Assembly (NCBI GenBank): GCA_001313085.1
Contig: BBFE01000010.1
Location: 32,596-96,595 of the forward strand
Source of the DNA: Paenibacillus sp. JCM 18996
Lineage (GTDB): Bacteria > Bacillota > Bacilli > Paenibacillales > NBRC-103111
DNA: 64,000 bases
Reading direction: 5' to 3'
How positions within the stretch are numbered: position 1 is the first letter of the stretch; each line of letters opens with the position of its first letter. A program made the translations under genes and the position numbers. The notes below the pieces were generated by a model. That model saw only the letters and a list, made by a program, of their open reading frames with translations, was not told the DNA's origin and did no database searches. Of this stretch, positions 11,368 to 21,566 are shown in pieces.

Positions 11368-11650
11368 CTCTTCCTCTTTTTTCCTTCAAGGTTGTGCACA
11401 TGGACATGCTCACCTGGCGCAATATCCGTTACCGCAACTCCAATCACTTCGCCGTACTTGAGAATATCCTCACCCTGCCGTATGGGCCTGACCGCAAACT
11501 TGTGGCCGAAATCAATCGCATCCTGCAAAATAACTGTTAATTCCTGCTCCTGACAGCGACCGTGAGCTCTGTGCCGGCCGGTATATTGATCAGCGCCGTG
11601 GCCACTTTATCCTGCGGCTTCATCATCACCGTTTTATAAACCGAATCCAT
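11364..11650 (-). CDS. UxaA-family dehydratase, small subunit (SAF domain)
   Basis: About 95 residues: MDSVYKTVMMKPQDKVATAL, NIPAGTELTV, then after a frame break QEQELTVILQDAIDFGHKFA, RQGEDILKYGEVIGVAVTDI and APGEHVHVHNLEGKK. This is the SAF domain that forms the N-terminus of single-chain altronate or galactarate dehydratases. ATG at 11650, with AAAGAGG about 9 bases upstream. The break near 11553 lies in a non-homopolymer stretch. The TGA at 11364-11366 overlaps the GTG of the large subunit, so the two are translationally coupled and likely form a heteromer. Confidence 0.8.
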
Positions 11651-11653
11651 TGG

Positions 11654-12542
11654 CTACAACCTCTTTCTTACAGGATTATTCAGCACTCCGATATCGGAGA
11701 TCTCAATTTCAATCCGGTCGCCGTCAAGAAGTGTAAACTCGTTTGGCGGAACGATACATGTGCCCGTGAGCAGGACCGTGCCATCGAAAATTTCATTATC
11801 CCGCGTCAGATATGAAACGAGCTCATCGAATTTTCTTTTTTTTAACTGGCTTGTGCTCGCCGTCCCTTCGACTACTTTTTTCTTCATTGCGGTAAATACG
11901 GCAGGCGATTTGGAACCGGTACGGGTCCGCCACCGACTCCGCCAAACGAATAGCCGGTCCTATTGAGCAGGAATTTTTTCCACATTTTTTGCTTGTGGCA
12001 GATAAAGCGGATTCTCGCCCTCAATATCGCGGCAGCTCATATCATTGCCGGCGGTGTAGCCGACAATTTGCCCGTCTTTGCCGAGGACAAGGCCAAGCTC
12101 CGGCTCCGGAATCTGCCAGTTTGAATCGGATCGCAAATAAACCTCCTGATTCGGGCCTACCGTTCTTGCAGCAGTAGATTTGAAGAAAATCTCAGGCCGA
12201 TCGGCGCTGTATACTTTATCGTAAAAGGTGGTCGCGTCCAGCTTGCCTTCTGTCGCCTCGTAATTTCTGGCATCCCTGCTTTTTTTCATAGGTTACGCCT
12301 GCCGCCCATACTTCAGGAGCGTCAATCGGCGCAAGCAGGTTCAGGTCCTGCAGTGCCGCTTCGAGCGGAGCTGCCTTGTCAATGATGTCTTCAACCAAAG
12401 CTAAAGGAGTGGTCTTCTCCTCTTCCGCCTCATCAATGAGCTTCATAAAATCCCGCTGCGGCAGCGGATAAACCTTCTCGTCATCCGTTAAAGCCGCAAG
12501 CTGTGGAGCAGTGCCTTCGCTTGAAAATCGAATAATACGCAT
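11654..12542 (-). CDS. FAH-family 2-keto-3-deoxypentonate (2-dehydro-3-deoxy-D-arabinonate) dehydratase-like protein
   Basis: Fumarylacetoacetate-hydrolase fold, about 293 residues. Landmarks: EVWAAGVTYEKKSRDARNYE, VYSADRPEIFFKSTAARTVG, WQIPEPELGLVLGKDGQIVG, YTAGNDMSCRDIEGENPLYL and LTRDNEIFDGTVLLTGTCIV. The DIEGENPLYLPQAK stretch and the PEPELGL metal-ligand region are typical of KdaD-type enzymes that dehydrate 2-keto-3-deoxypentonates to 2-oxoglutarate semialdehyde. The nearby semialdehyde dehydrogenase supports this. ATG at 12542, with AAGGAGAG 10 bases upstream. Breaks near 12285, 11975 and 11840, all at T runs. The exact sugar-acid stereochemistry is open. Confidence 0.82.
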
Positions 12543-12607
12543 AATGGAAGCTCTCCTTTTCTAAAGCGCTGAATGTACTTCGGCTGATGATGGATTGACC
12601 GGAACGG

Positions 12608-13523
12608 CTAAACCCGGCGCCCCTTTTTTTCAGATGTTTTAAGATGCGGAGCATAGCGCTTGATCATATCCAGACCGATTCGCGCGCGCCGTACGCGTTC
12701 TTTGCATAAAGCGATTGAGGTTGCCTCCAGATGGGTTCCCGACGGATAAATGTTGGGGGAATTCCGCAGGCCGAATTTAATGTAAACCGGCGCAGCTACC
12801 CGGATGATTTCCGGAATTTCATAATGACGGATAAAACCGCCCACATCATCGGGAACTTCCACATAAATATCAATCGGGATATCCACCGCCTGTCGAATGG
12901 CAGCAAGACGCGAAAGGGTGAGATCCGTCGGCACATTATAGGTGCCCGCTCCGATGCTCTCCATTAAACGAATGGAAACCGGATTGGACTGAGCCATTTG
13001 GACCGAAATTTTCACCACCAAATCGTTTGGCAACTCGCCTGATTTTTTTGAACTCATTCACAAGCCACAGCAGACCTTCATCCGCCACCAGGATGCTGCG
13101 GATCCCAAAGCTGCAGGCTCTCTTGACATCCTCAATCGAATAAACCAATTGATCCATACCCTGAACCTTAGACCGGCAATCTTGCCTGCGCTTGCCCAGG
13201 GCATTGCGGTGACATCCCAGGTTCCGCGAGGACCGACAAATAAGCTGACCTCCAAATTCTCTCTTCTGCCGATGGCAGCCATCTGCTGCAGTTCTTCGTC
13301 GGTCAGCAGCATAATACCGCTGCCTTGGGAAATGCGGTGAATGTAAACCTCGTACTGCCCGCAGGCCTCCAGCAGAGCTTCAAAAGAGGCGGGCCCTTCT
13401 ACGCTAGGCAGTTCTACACGATACTGGGCTCCATCGGGAAATGTTTTGTGAGAAGTCGGAAGATCATGCAGTCCCCTCGCGGAAAACCTAATTTTTTTCT
13501 ATTGCGTCACGCGTACTTTCCAT
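12608..13523 (-). CDS. Peptidase U32-like TIM-barrel protein
   Basis: About 300 residues. After the N-terminus (MESTRDAIEK) come YRVELPSVEGPASFEALLEA and a barrel-like body: NLEVSLFVGPRGTWDVTAM, DVKRACSFGIRSILVADEGL, GAGTYNVPTDLTLSRLAAIR and DIPIDIYVEVPDDVGGFIRH. It resembles proteins annotated as U32 peptidases in Bacillota but lacks an obvious collagenase signature, so catalysis is uncertain. ATG at 13523 follows GGGGGG at about 6 bases. Breaks at the A/T runs near 13490 and 13045 and near 13165. It lies inside the sugar-acid operon between the dehydratase and the FAH gene, and its role there is unknown. Confidence 0.65.
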
Positions 13524-13534
13524 ACTGTTCCCCC

Positions 13535-15738
13535 CTAATTTATTTTGCTTGCTGCCGGAGAAAATTTTACATCTGTTTTATAATCATGGACCGCTTCTTC
13601 ATAGACTGGCATCGGCACCACTCCGTTGGCTGCGTCCGTATGTCCCGCCAAACGGTTGCTCGCCGCCACCAGACGGACGCGTTGCCGAATCGTATGAAGT
13701 CTTGATTCGCCAAGGTTCTGTCTTTCCACCCTGACACAGTCAAAGCTGAACTGCAGTATCCCTTCGCGAAATGCGCTCTCATCCAGGAACTGGATCTCCC
13801 GTTCACGCAGGTTGAGATAAAGGAGGTCTCCTGTGAGCAAATAGAGAATTCCGCCCCCTTCTCTCGCTTCCGGTGTCATGTGCCGACTGCGGCTCCATAG
13901 GTGACGCCCGAATAACGGCCGTCGCTGACCAAGGTGGCCAGCCGTTTCAGCTTGCGGTTGGCGTTGATATGCTGCATCGGCGTAAACATCTCGGGCATTC
14001 CAAAAGCGGCCGGTCCCTGGCCCGATACAACCACCGATATTTTCATCGCGCCCGTCTCCGCCATACGATCGAACAGCTCTTCATACTGCGCGTCTTTCCA
14101 AGCTTCGAAGTCGGCCGGCGCATTCTGCTTGAGAACCGCGAGCAGGTTTTCATGCTTGAAGCTTTTCCCCTGTTTCAGCTTCTCCAGCAGCTGCGAATCC
14201 AGCAAACCGCGATTGGCGTCATCTTCATTGTCATAATAGAGTACGAACGCCGCCTTTTTATCGAATTCATCCAATTGCTGCGACGTCATTCCGCTTATTT
14301 TGACCACTGCGCTTTCAAAGAAATTGCCTGTTATGACATCCACTCCACTGAAGGGCCGGCGAGGCCGCGAAAGAATAATCGGGTTTTCCGTCACAAGTTC
14401 AGCCGACAGCCGGTCCGGATCGACCAATCGTTCACGCCAGGCCGTTCCGGTCACTGTGGGCGCGTCGACATCCATCGGAACTCCATTTTGCATAAGCTCA
14501 TAAAACAAGGTTTCCATCCCTCTGCTTGTGCTATTGCAGCACTGCATCGCAAGCGCAAAGATGTCCCGCCCTTCGGTAAGGCTGTAATTAAACAAATCGG
14601 GAATCGGATGCTCGCGCTGAATTTGGTTCACGTCCCACAAGCTAAATTTATAACCCCCATACAGCATGGCTGCCACCATGTGCATCATTAAGTTGGTGGA
14701 ACCTCCCGAGGCGCTGTGAATCCGGATTGCGTTTTTTGATATTGGCTGCCATTATGTTCGCTGCGCCGTAGACCGGATCGTTGATCATCCCGACCAGGCA
14801 GTCCAGCGCTTGATTGACCTGCTCCTGGTTCGGGGGTGAAGTCAAAAGCTCCATAGCGGGATGCACCAAACCCATCCCGGCGACCAGATGACGGGAGCTG
14901 TTCCCCGTACCGTTAAAAGCACAGACGCCGCCTTGCCCGTCACAGGTGGCAACCGCCAATCGTTTTTTTCATAGTCTTTATGTGCCGCCTTCGTGATGAT
15001 TCCCCTTTCCGCCGCCCGTTCCAACACACCCTGAAAAGCCGTATTGGAAGAGCACTGCAGAATGTAAGCCATCGCATCCCTCAAATCATAGGCGATATCG
15101 GCGGCACCCTGCCGCTCGGCACTTATAGCCACATTTTCAAGCTCGGCAAACAAGGCTGCGGGAATGATTCCGCCCTGAAGTACATGAGCGGGAGCGAATG
15201 TCGCAAAAAAAAGGCGCTTCTCCCCGGTACCGACGGATGCGGTCCAGATGAACCATGCGCTGACGACGCCAAGCGGCTGCTTGTCGCAGCCTTGAATGAC
15301 GAAAGCCCCGTGGTAGCTGTGCGCTTCGATCTGGTTGACCGCCATTTCGGCCACCGCGTTGCGGCTCTGCAGGGAATAGCTCATTCCCTGATTGCTTTGC
15401 GCCGTCCCGTCGCACATGACAGGTGTCGAGAAATAGAACGGGACTCCGCCGTTCTGCCAAATCCGGATGGCCGCCCGGGCCGAAGTTTGAAAATCCATAA
15501 TATGGGCGGGATGGTCTGAAGATCCTCCGATAATCGCAATCCGCGGAGCGTTCTCTTCCAGACGGTTATATATTTCGTCAAGGGTCCAGTCCGGGGCCGG
15601 GCCTTCATAACCCGGACCTAAAATTTGCTTGGAACGATCGAGCAGGCCTGCCACACAAATCGGTTCATTGGCTTTCCCCTGCACGTTGTCCCGGTACGGA
15701 TTGACCCTGTTTTCAATGGCCGGATACTTTATTGGCAT
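13535..15738 (-). CDS. IlvD/Edd-family dehydratase (candidate aldonate dehydratase)
   Basis: Iron-sulfur dehydratase of the dihydroxy-acid/6-phosphogluconate dehydratase superfamily, likely converting an aldonate to its 2-keto-3-deoxy derivative. Landmarks: ENAPRIAIIGGSSDHPAHIM, FYFSTPVMCDGTAQSNQGMS, VIQGCDKQPLGVVSAWF, DGQGGVCAFNGTGNSSRHLV, DGRYSGVTYGAAVGTMTPEA and REGGGILYLLTGDLLYL. Cys in PVMCDG, QGCDK and GGVC are candidate cluster ligands. At about 730 residues it is longer than IlvD (about 560) and closer to long sugar-acid members. ATG at 15738, AGAGGGG about 12 bases upstream. Breaks near 15190 (A8), 14965 and 14733 (T runs), and 13875. Substrate not proven; the FAH and dehydrogenase neighbours favour a pentonate. 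Confidence 0.82.
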
Positions 15739-15774
15739 TTTTTCGATTTTCCCCTCTTAAATCAAGTCGGTTTT

Positions 15775-17027
15775 TTACCATTTCACTACGCTTGACGGTT
15801 CCGACAAAATTTCAATGTACTTCCGGTCCTTCGCCTCCGGCAGCAAGCTTTCTGATATCCAAATTTCTTTCAGATGAAGCGTATTGTGAATGCGGACCAG
15901 ACGGACATGATGCAGGTCGAATGCGTTGCAGGTTTTGATCGCCGCTTTCACCGCCAGCTCCGCTGTATCAAGAAACATCGGAACCTTCACAACCGACATG
16001 ACCGTGCTGGTCAAAGCGTTCGCATAGCCTTTTTTTTCCCAATCTATCGCTTCAAAAGCCTCTCTTGTCGTCACATCGGCCATGCCCAGTCCGTTCGCGT
16101 TCCCATGTGTTTTATCCGTTAATCCCAGGACAACGATCCTTGCGATTTCCGGGCCCCCGCTCGCATAAGGCGTCGCATAACGGCCCGTAATGTTCGGATC
16201 CATTCCATCGCCTGAAATGTCTTTGCCAATCTCATCGACAACCAATACATCAATGGGATCCAGCAATAATTTGGGCATCAAAGCCTTTGCTTCGAGCAGC
16301 AGCTGCGGTTCGGCCTCCTCAAGCTTCTCAGCGGGGACGGCGGCGATTTTCGCCGTCCGGTCATAAGCGTTCTCAAGTATCCCCAATCCGAAAATGACAG
16401 GCACCTTCGACAACACCGCTTTAGCCATCTCCGGTACATGTTCAGCCATGTATTTGAAGCTGTACGCGTGAGCGGCTTCCGCGCCCTTTTGCTTTCCGAG
16501 GCCGATGGTGATCATTTTCATCAGTCCGCTTTCCACCGGCCCGCGAAAAGCCGTATGAGGCTTGATCCGATTGATCACAATGACCTTATCCGCTTCATAG
16601 GCATGTTTGTCGGTGTAAACGGGAAGACCGTTCGGCAGCCTTCCGACTTCTGCCACTTCCATGCTGGAGAGGATCGGAGCCCCTGTAAAAGCTTCTGTCA
16701 CACCGAGCTGCTCCAATACTTCCTTCTGCCCTTCCGCCGTTGCTCCGCCATGGCTGCCCATGGCCGGCACAATGAACGGCGCACCGCCCCTGGATTTCAC
16801 AAGACCGGCTGCTTCCCTCGTTATGACCGCAATATCGGCAACACCGCGGCTTCCTACGGCAATCGCCACGCGGTCGCTTCATTAATACGGGACAAAACAT
16901 CCGCATCTCTGACGGCCTGATGGACGGCTCCGGCAACATCCTGTATTTCCGGCGCGTCGAATTTCTGGTGGACTTTAACCATACGCGGCAGCGGAACGCC
17001 TTGAAGCAATTCTTCAATAATATTCAC
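15775..17027 (-). CDS. DUF2088 / LarA-like (lactate racemase family) protein
   Basis: About 417 residues, the length of LarA. Landmarks: RVAIAVGSRGVADIAVITRE, GGAPFIVPAMGSHGGATAEG, VIVINRIKPHTAFRGPVESG and VLVVDEIGKDISGDGMDPN. The His of GSHGGAT and of KPHTAF match positions where LarA places catalytic and nickel-pincer-contacting His residues. The start is GTG 17027 with GGAGG at about 7 bases; the reading VNIIEELLQGVPLPRMVKVH precedes a break at about 16872, where one G appears lost rather than gained. No larB/C/E-like cofactor genes are visible, so nickel-pincer dependence is unproven. The location between hydroxyacid dehydrogenase and aldonate dehydratase suggests a sugar-acid 2-epimerase or racemase. 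Confidence 0.75.
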
Positions 17028-17074
17028 CAGCGAACCTCCATTTCCGGTCTGTTTCTCCGTGGTATATATGCGGC

Positions 17075-18110
17075 TTAAGAATAGGCCGGTACAATATATC
17101 TTTTCTCGGGCTCATTCTCCTGCAGCTGCACTTTGTTCTTCACTTGTTTATTGACCAAATATTTAGGATACTCTCCGTGGAGCAGTACATCGGCAATACC
17201 CATAGCCGCCTTGAAGCGCATTTCTGCGGCGGATTCTTCCGAATACCAAGCAACATGCGGAGTAAGAATCACATTTTCCATGGAAAGCAGCGGATGATCC
17301 GGCCGGATCGGCTCTTTTTTTTCCAGAACATCCAGCTGCGCCCGCAATAACTCCGTCAGTGAGCGCTTCGACCAACGCATGCTCGTCAATCACCGGTCCA
17401 CGGGAGGTGTTAATGATAACCGCTTCTTTTTTCATCAGCGCGAATTGATCCCTGCCCATCATTCCCTGGGTCGATTTCGTCAGCGGGGCGTGAACGGAGA
17501 TGATGTCCGACTGCATGCACAATTGTTCCAAACTGACAAGCTTGACCCCCTTTTGCTCGGCTGTATCTTCAGATACAAACGGATCATAGGCGATGACCTC
17601 CAGTCCTAACGGCTTGACCTTTTCGTTCAATGACTGTGGAATCATTCCGAATCCCACTAAGCCGAGAACCCGTCCTCTCAAACGATAAATGGGCCGCGTC
17701 ACCTTGAAATCCCAACCTCCGTTCTTCACACAGCTGTTGGCCAGCGCGACTTTACGGGTCCAGCTAAGCAATAAAGCCAGCGCATGATCCGCCACTTCAT
17801 CTTTACAGTAATCCGGTACGTTGGCCACGCAAATGCCTTTTTTTTCCGTAGCCGCTTCCATATCCACAGTGTCGACGCCTACTCCATAACGTGTAATGAC
17901 CTTGCAGTTTTCCAGTGCGGCAATCACTTTGCCGTTCAGCGGCGCGTACTGGTTAATTATGGCGTCAGCGTTGCGGCAGGCTGCAATGACTTCCTCTTCA
18001 GTGCGGCACTGTGCCGGTAGGAACTCGATTTCATCGTGTCGCAAAACCTCTTCTTCATAACGCAAATCCGGATATTCCCAATCGGTGACGACAACTTTCC
18101 ACTTTTTCAT
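17075..18110 (-). CDS. D-isomer-specific 2-hydroxyacid dehydrogenase (CtBP/SerA-like)
   Basis: NAD-dependent 2-hydroxyacid dehydrogenase, about 345 residues. Landmarks: KVVVTDWEYPDLRYEEEVLR, VITRYGVGVDTVDMEAATEK, GICVANVPDYCKDEVADHAL, RVLGLVGFGMIPQSLNEK (cofactor site), SVHAPLTKSTQGMMGRDQFA and VIINTSRGPVIDEHALVEAL, with the active-site His in VILTPHVAWYSEESAAEMRF. ATG at 18110 follows AGGAGG at 8 bases. Breaks near 17320 (T8) and 17358. It differs clearly from the paralogue at 7593-8566, so the operon carries two distinct oxidoreductases of this family. It may oxidise a 2-hydroxy acid paired with the LarA-like protein. Confidence 0.88.
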
Positions 18111-18171
18111 CTAAGAAGCCTCCTGTGTCAAATATTCATATCGGCATAAAAGCATTTGCGCTGTTCCCGCT

Positions 18172-18881
18172 TTAACCGCCTAAATACGCGGCTTTCACTT
18201 CCGGTTGGTGCTCAATCGTTCGGCAGTATCCTCCAGTACAATCCTTCCGTTTGCGAGCACATAGCCGCGGTCAGCAATCTCCAGAGCCATTGCCGCATTT
18301 TGTTCGACCAGAAGAATCGTCGTCCCCTGCCGTTTAATTTCTTCCAGGGCGGCGAACACCTGATCAACCAGCAGCGGAGACAAACCCAGAGAAGGTTCAT
18401 CCAGCAGCAGCACTGTCGGACGAGCCATTAAAGCCCGGCCGATCGCTACCATCTGCTGTTCTCCGCCGCTCATACTCCAGCCGAGCTGTTGGTCTCTTGT
18501 ACGCAGGACGGGAAAAAAAAGCTCATAGACACGTTCAAGGTCCTGATCGAACTTTTCCCTCCTTCTTCGCCACGCCACCGTTCCCAGCTCGAGATTTTCC
18601 CGGACAGTCAGGCCCGGAAAAATTCTCCGTCCTTCCGGCACATGGGCAATCCCCATTCGAACAATCTCATCCGGAGGATTGTTCTCCAGGCCTTTGCTGC
18701 TGAGCTTGACCGATCCTTGATGCGCTTTATGCAGACCGGAGATCACGCGGAGCGTGGTGGTCTTACCGGCCCCATTGTTCCCGAGAAGAGTGACCAATTC
18801 GCCTTCCTTTACTTCCAGTGTAATCCGGTGTAAAACTTCCGTAGCTCCGTAGGAGGTCGTAACGTCAGTGAGCTGCAGCAT
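18172..18881 (-). CDS. HAAT ABC transporter ATPase LivF
   Basis: Second nucleotide-binding subunit of the operon's importer, about 236 residues. Walker A GNNGAGKTTTLRVISGLH, Q-loop region GIAHVPEGRRIFPGLTVREN, signature WSMSGGEQQMVAIGRALMAR, Walker B TVLLLDEPSLGLSP and switch His region TILLVEQNAAMALEIADRG. In the direct frame it ends at RLSTNRK, but a shift near 18215 gives EHQPEVKAAYLGG and a stop at 18172, the usual LivF tail. It overlaps livG by 17 bases. Confidence 0.93.
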
Positions 18882-19648
18882 GGCTTCTCCCCCTCCCTAA
18901 ATACGCCTCGATAACAGTCGGATGATTCCTGATTTCGTCCGGCGTTCCTTCTGCGATTACGCGCCCAAAGTTCAGGACCGTTATCCGCTCCGCCAAACTC
19001 ATGATGAGACGCATGTCATGCTCGATTAACAGCACTGTCACTCCCCGGCCCGGAAGAGATCTGATAAACCGTTCCAGCTCATCGCTTTCTGTGGCGTTGA
19101 GGCCGGCTGCAGGCTCGTCAAGCAGCAGTAATTTCGGTTTGGCAATAAGAGAACGGGCAACCTCAAGCCATTTTTTGCTTGCCGTAAGGAAGCGTTCGAG
19201 CCGGCCGGTCGCGGAATTCCCATAATCCCACTTCCTGCAGCATCTGTTCCGCCGCTTCTTGAGCCTGTTTTTTTTGCGCCGAGCGATGCCCGGATGTGCG
19301 GAATAAACAAGCAAGGAAGGAATCATTTATTTGGTTGTGTAATCCGATTAACACATTCTCCATCACGGTCAAATCGCGAAATAACCGTAAGTTTTGAAAA
19401 GTCCGGGAGATACCGAGCTGGGATAATTCCGCGGAACCTCTCCCCTGCACCTCTTGGTTCTCAAAGATCAAGCTGCCTGAGGTTGCCCGGTAAAATCCGC
19501 TGATGACATTGATAAGCGTTGATTTTCCCGCTCCGTTCGGTCCGATTAGTGCGTGGAGGCGGCCCTCCTCTATCTTCATCGAAACATCACCGACCGCGGT
19601 TAATCCTCCAAATTTCATGGTTATGCTTCGTGTCTCCAACAAATTCAT
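18865..19648 (-). CDS. HAAT ABC transporter ATPase LivG
   Basis: First nucleotide-binding subunit, about 260 residues: MNLLETRSITMKFGGLTAVG, Walker A ALIGPNGAGKSTLINVISGF, the LivG-type LGISRTFQNLRLFRDLTVME, Walker B KLLLLDEPAAGLNATESDEL, VTVLLIEHDMRLIMSLAERI and C-terminal PTVIEAYLGRG. The ATG at 19648 overlaps the proposed livM stop (ATGA) and has GGAGGAGG upstream. Breaks at the T8 near 19275 and near 19170-19205. Confidence 0.93.
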
Positions 19649-20648
19649 GTAACCTCCTCCCCTTTCGAAGACAATACCGTTTTCGCCTTTTTTCGTTTCA
19701 AAGGGACCGCGTCGTTTCTTATCTCGCCAGGTTTGCAGCATGGGCACGATGCCTCTAGGCATGAACAGCACCGCGAAAAAAAATATTCCGAGACCGTAAA
19801 TCGCCATATAATATTCCTTGATAAAACGCAGCCACTCCGGCAAAAAAAATGTCAGCAAAGCGCCGCCCACCACAGGACCTAACAAAGTTCCCGAGCCCCC
19901 GATCAAGATCATGCTGAACAAGACGATCGATTGATCGAAGGAAAACGTGTCAGGGCTGATATAGTTGGAAAATTGAGCGTACAACGCGCCCGCAAGCCCC
20001 CCGTAAACTGCGCTCAGCACAAACGCAAACACCTTCGTACGCGTCAAATTCACCCCGGCGCTGCTTGCCGCGATTTCATCTTCGCGAATGGCCAAAAAAG
20101 CTGCGTCCCAGCTTCGAGCGTAAAATATTTCGCTGGAACAAGAACAGCAGACCGGCTACCGCCATGGCGATATAATAGAAGGAAATGGCTGATCGGCTTT
20201 CCATGATCCGATTTGAATGCCGGGAATTCCATTGATGCCTACGGCTCCATGGGTGACAGCATTCCAGTTCATCAATATCATTTGCAAAACGACCGTGAAT
20301 CCGATCGTGGCCATAGCCAAATAGTGCCCTTTAAGCCTCAGGGAAGGAATTCCCAGAATAACCCCGAAAACCGCGGATATGACGATCACAGCAATCCATG
20401 TTAGTATAGGCGGCCAGCCGTAATCGACCGTCAATATAGCCGTTGTATAAGCTCCGATGCCTAAAAAATGCCGCCTGCGCGAAAGAAATATAACCTGTAA
20501 ATCCATAGATAAAGTTAATGCCCATCGCCGCGATAATATAGATAACAGCCAATACCAGTACCTGAATATAGTAGCTGTTGGGCATGATCCACGGTAAACA
20601 GAGAGAGACGGCAATCCCTGACAAAATAAGTGCAGTTCGACGATTCAT
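19645..20648 (-). CDS. HAAT ABC transporter permease LivM
   Basis: Membrane permease, about 330 residues. It begins MNRRTALILSGIAVSLCLPW, then GINFIYGFTGYISFAQAAF (family hallmark), LGIPSLRLKGHYLAMATIGF, MAIREDEIAASSAGVNLTRT with the EAA-like loop, and ILIGGSGTLLGPVVGGALLT. In the direct frame it reads through into livG. A shift within the A run near 19690 gives a TGA at 19645-19647 overlapping the livG ATG. ATG at 20648 with GGGGAGGGG upstream. Other breaks near 20465, 20190 and 20100. Confidence 0.9.
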
Positions 20649-20662
20649 TGCTTCCCCTCCCC

Positions 20663-21541
20663 CTATACCTTATCCGCAATCCGTTCCCGGAAGATGCCTT
20701 CGGGGCGAAACGCCAGGAATAGAATTAGAATGAAAAAAATGTGAAGGCGTCTTTGTACACCGAAGAAATGTACCCCGCTCCGACGGTTTCCAATACGCCG
20801 AGCATCAACCCGCCCAGAATCGCTCCCCGCACACTGTTGAATCCGCCGATGATGGCCGCCGCAAACGCCTTAAGTGACAAAGTGGCTCCCATATCCGCCG
20901 AAACAAAGTAAATCGGAGCTACCAAAACGCCAGCAATCGCCGTTAAAGCCGCACTATACATGAAGGTGAACGATACCATACGGTTAACCCGGATCCCCAT
21001 TAAAGAGGAAGCTTCCTGGTCCTGCGCTGTAGCCCGCATCATTTTCCCAATCATGCTACGATTAAAAAAATATTCCCTGGAGAACGACTAAAATCAGGGT
21101 GACGGTTAGGATCACAATGTTTTGCGGCAGAACATAAACTCCAAATATATTCAAAGCATTTTCACCGAATAGTGACGGAAATGTTGTAGGCTGCGGCCCC
21201 CAAATAATTCGCGCTATATTTTTTCAGAAACAAACTAATCCCTATGGTAGCGATTACAATAGTGATGAACGGCTTGTCGCGCAGCGGATGAAAGACGGTT
21301 CGTTGAAAAAAAGCCAGCCAAACAAAATCATCACAGCGATGGCAATAAGATAAGCAAAAAAATGAGCGGAGTGTGAAAAGCGACTGAAGCGGTAACGGCA
21401 AAGTAAGCGCCAAGCATAACCCATTCCCCTTGCGAAAAAATTGACGACGTTCACTGCATTGGAAACAAGCACGAAACCGAGGGCCACTAGCGCATAAATT
21501 GCGCCCATGGCCAACCCGTTTATCAATAATTGCGGCAGCAT
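20663..21541 (-). CDS. HAAT ABC transporter permease LivH
   Basis: Membrane permease, about 292 residues: MLPQLLINGLAMGAIYALVA, LGFVLVSNAVNVVNF, MIGKMMRATAQDQEASSLMG (cytoplasmic coupling loop), LKAFAAAIIGGFNSVRGAIL and VLETVGAGYISSVYKDAFTF, with a tail RPEGIFRERIADKV. ATG at 21541 follows AGGAGG at 7 bases. Breaks near 21435, 21360, 21305, 21210, 21065 and 20738, mostly at A/T runs. Partner of livM. Confidence 0.9.
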
Positions 21542-21566
21542 AGGATTTCCTCCTGTTCTTGTGGCC

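Noticed and set aside
13873..14691. 272-codon plus-strand ORF
   Set aside because: It is antisense to the conserved IlvD/Edd dehydratase frame, with no family motifs.
10180..18110. Sulfoglycolytic or sulfolactate pathway (SuyAB-type sulfo-lyase, sulfo-Entner-Doudoroff)
   Set aside because: The split UxaA pair, IlvD and aldehyde dehydrogenase could fit, but the KdaD-type dehydratase and GQKCTATSR dehydrogenase fit a pentonate route better and no sulfite exporter or sulfonate gene is seen.
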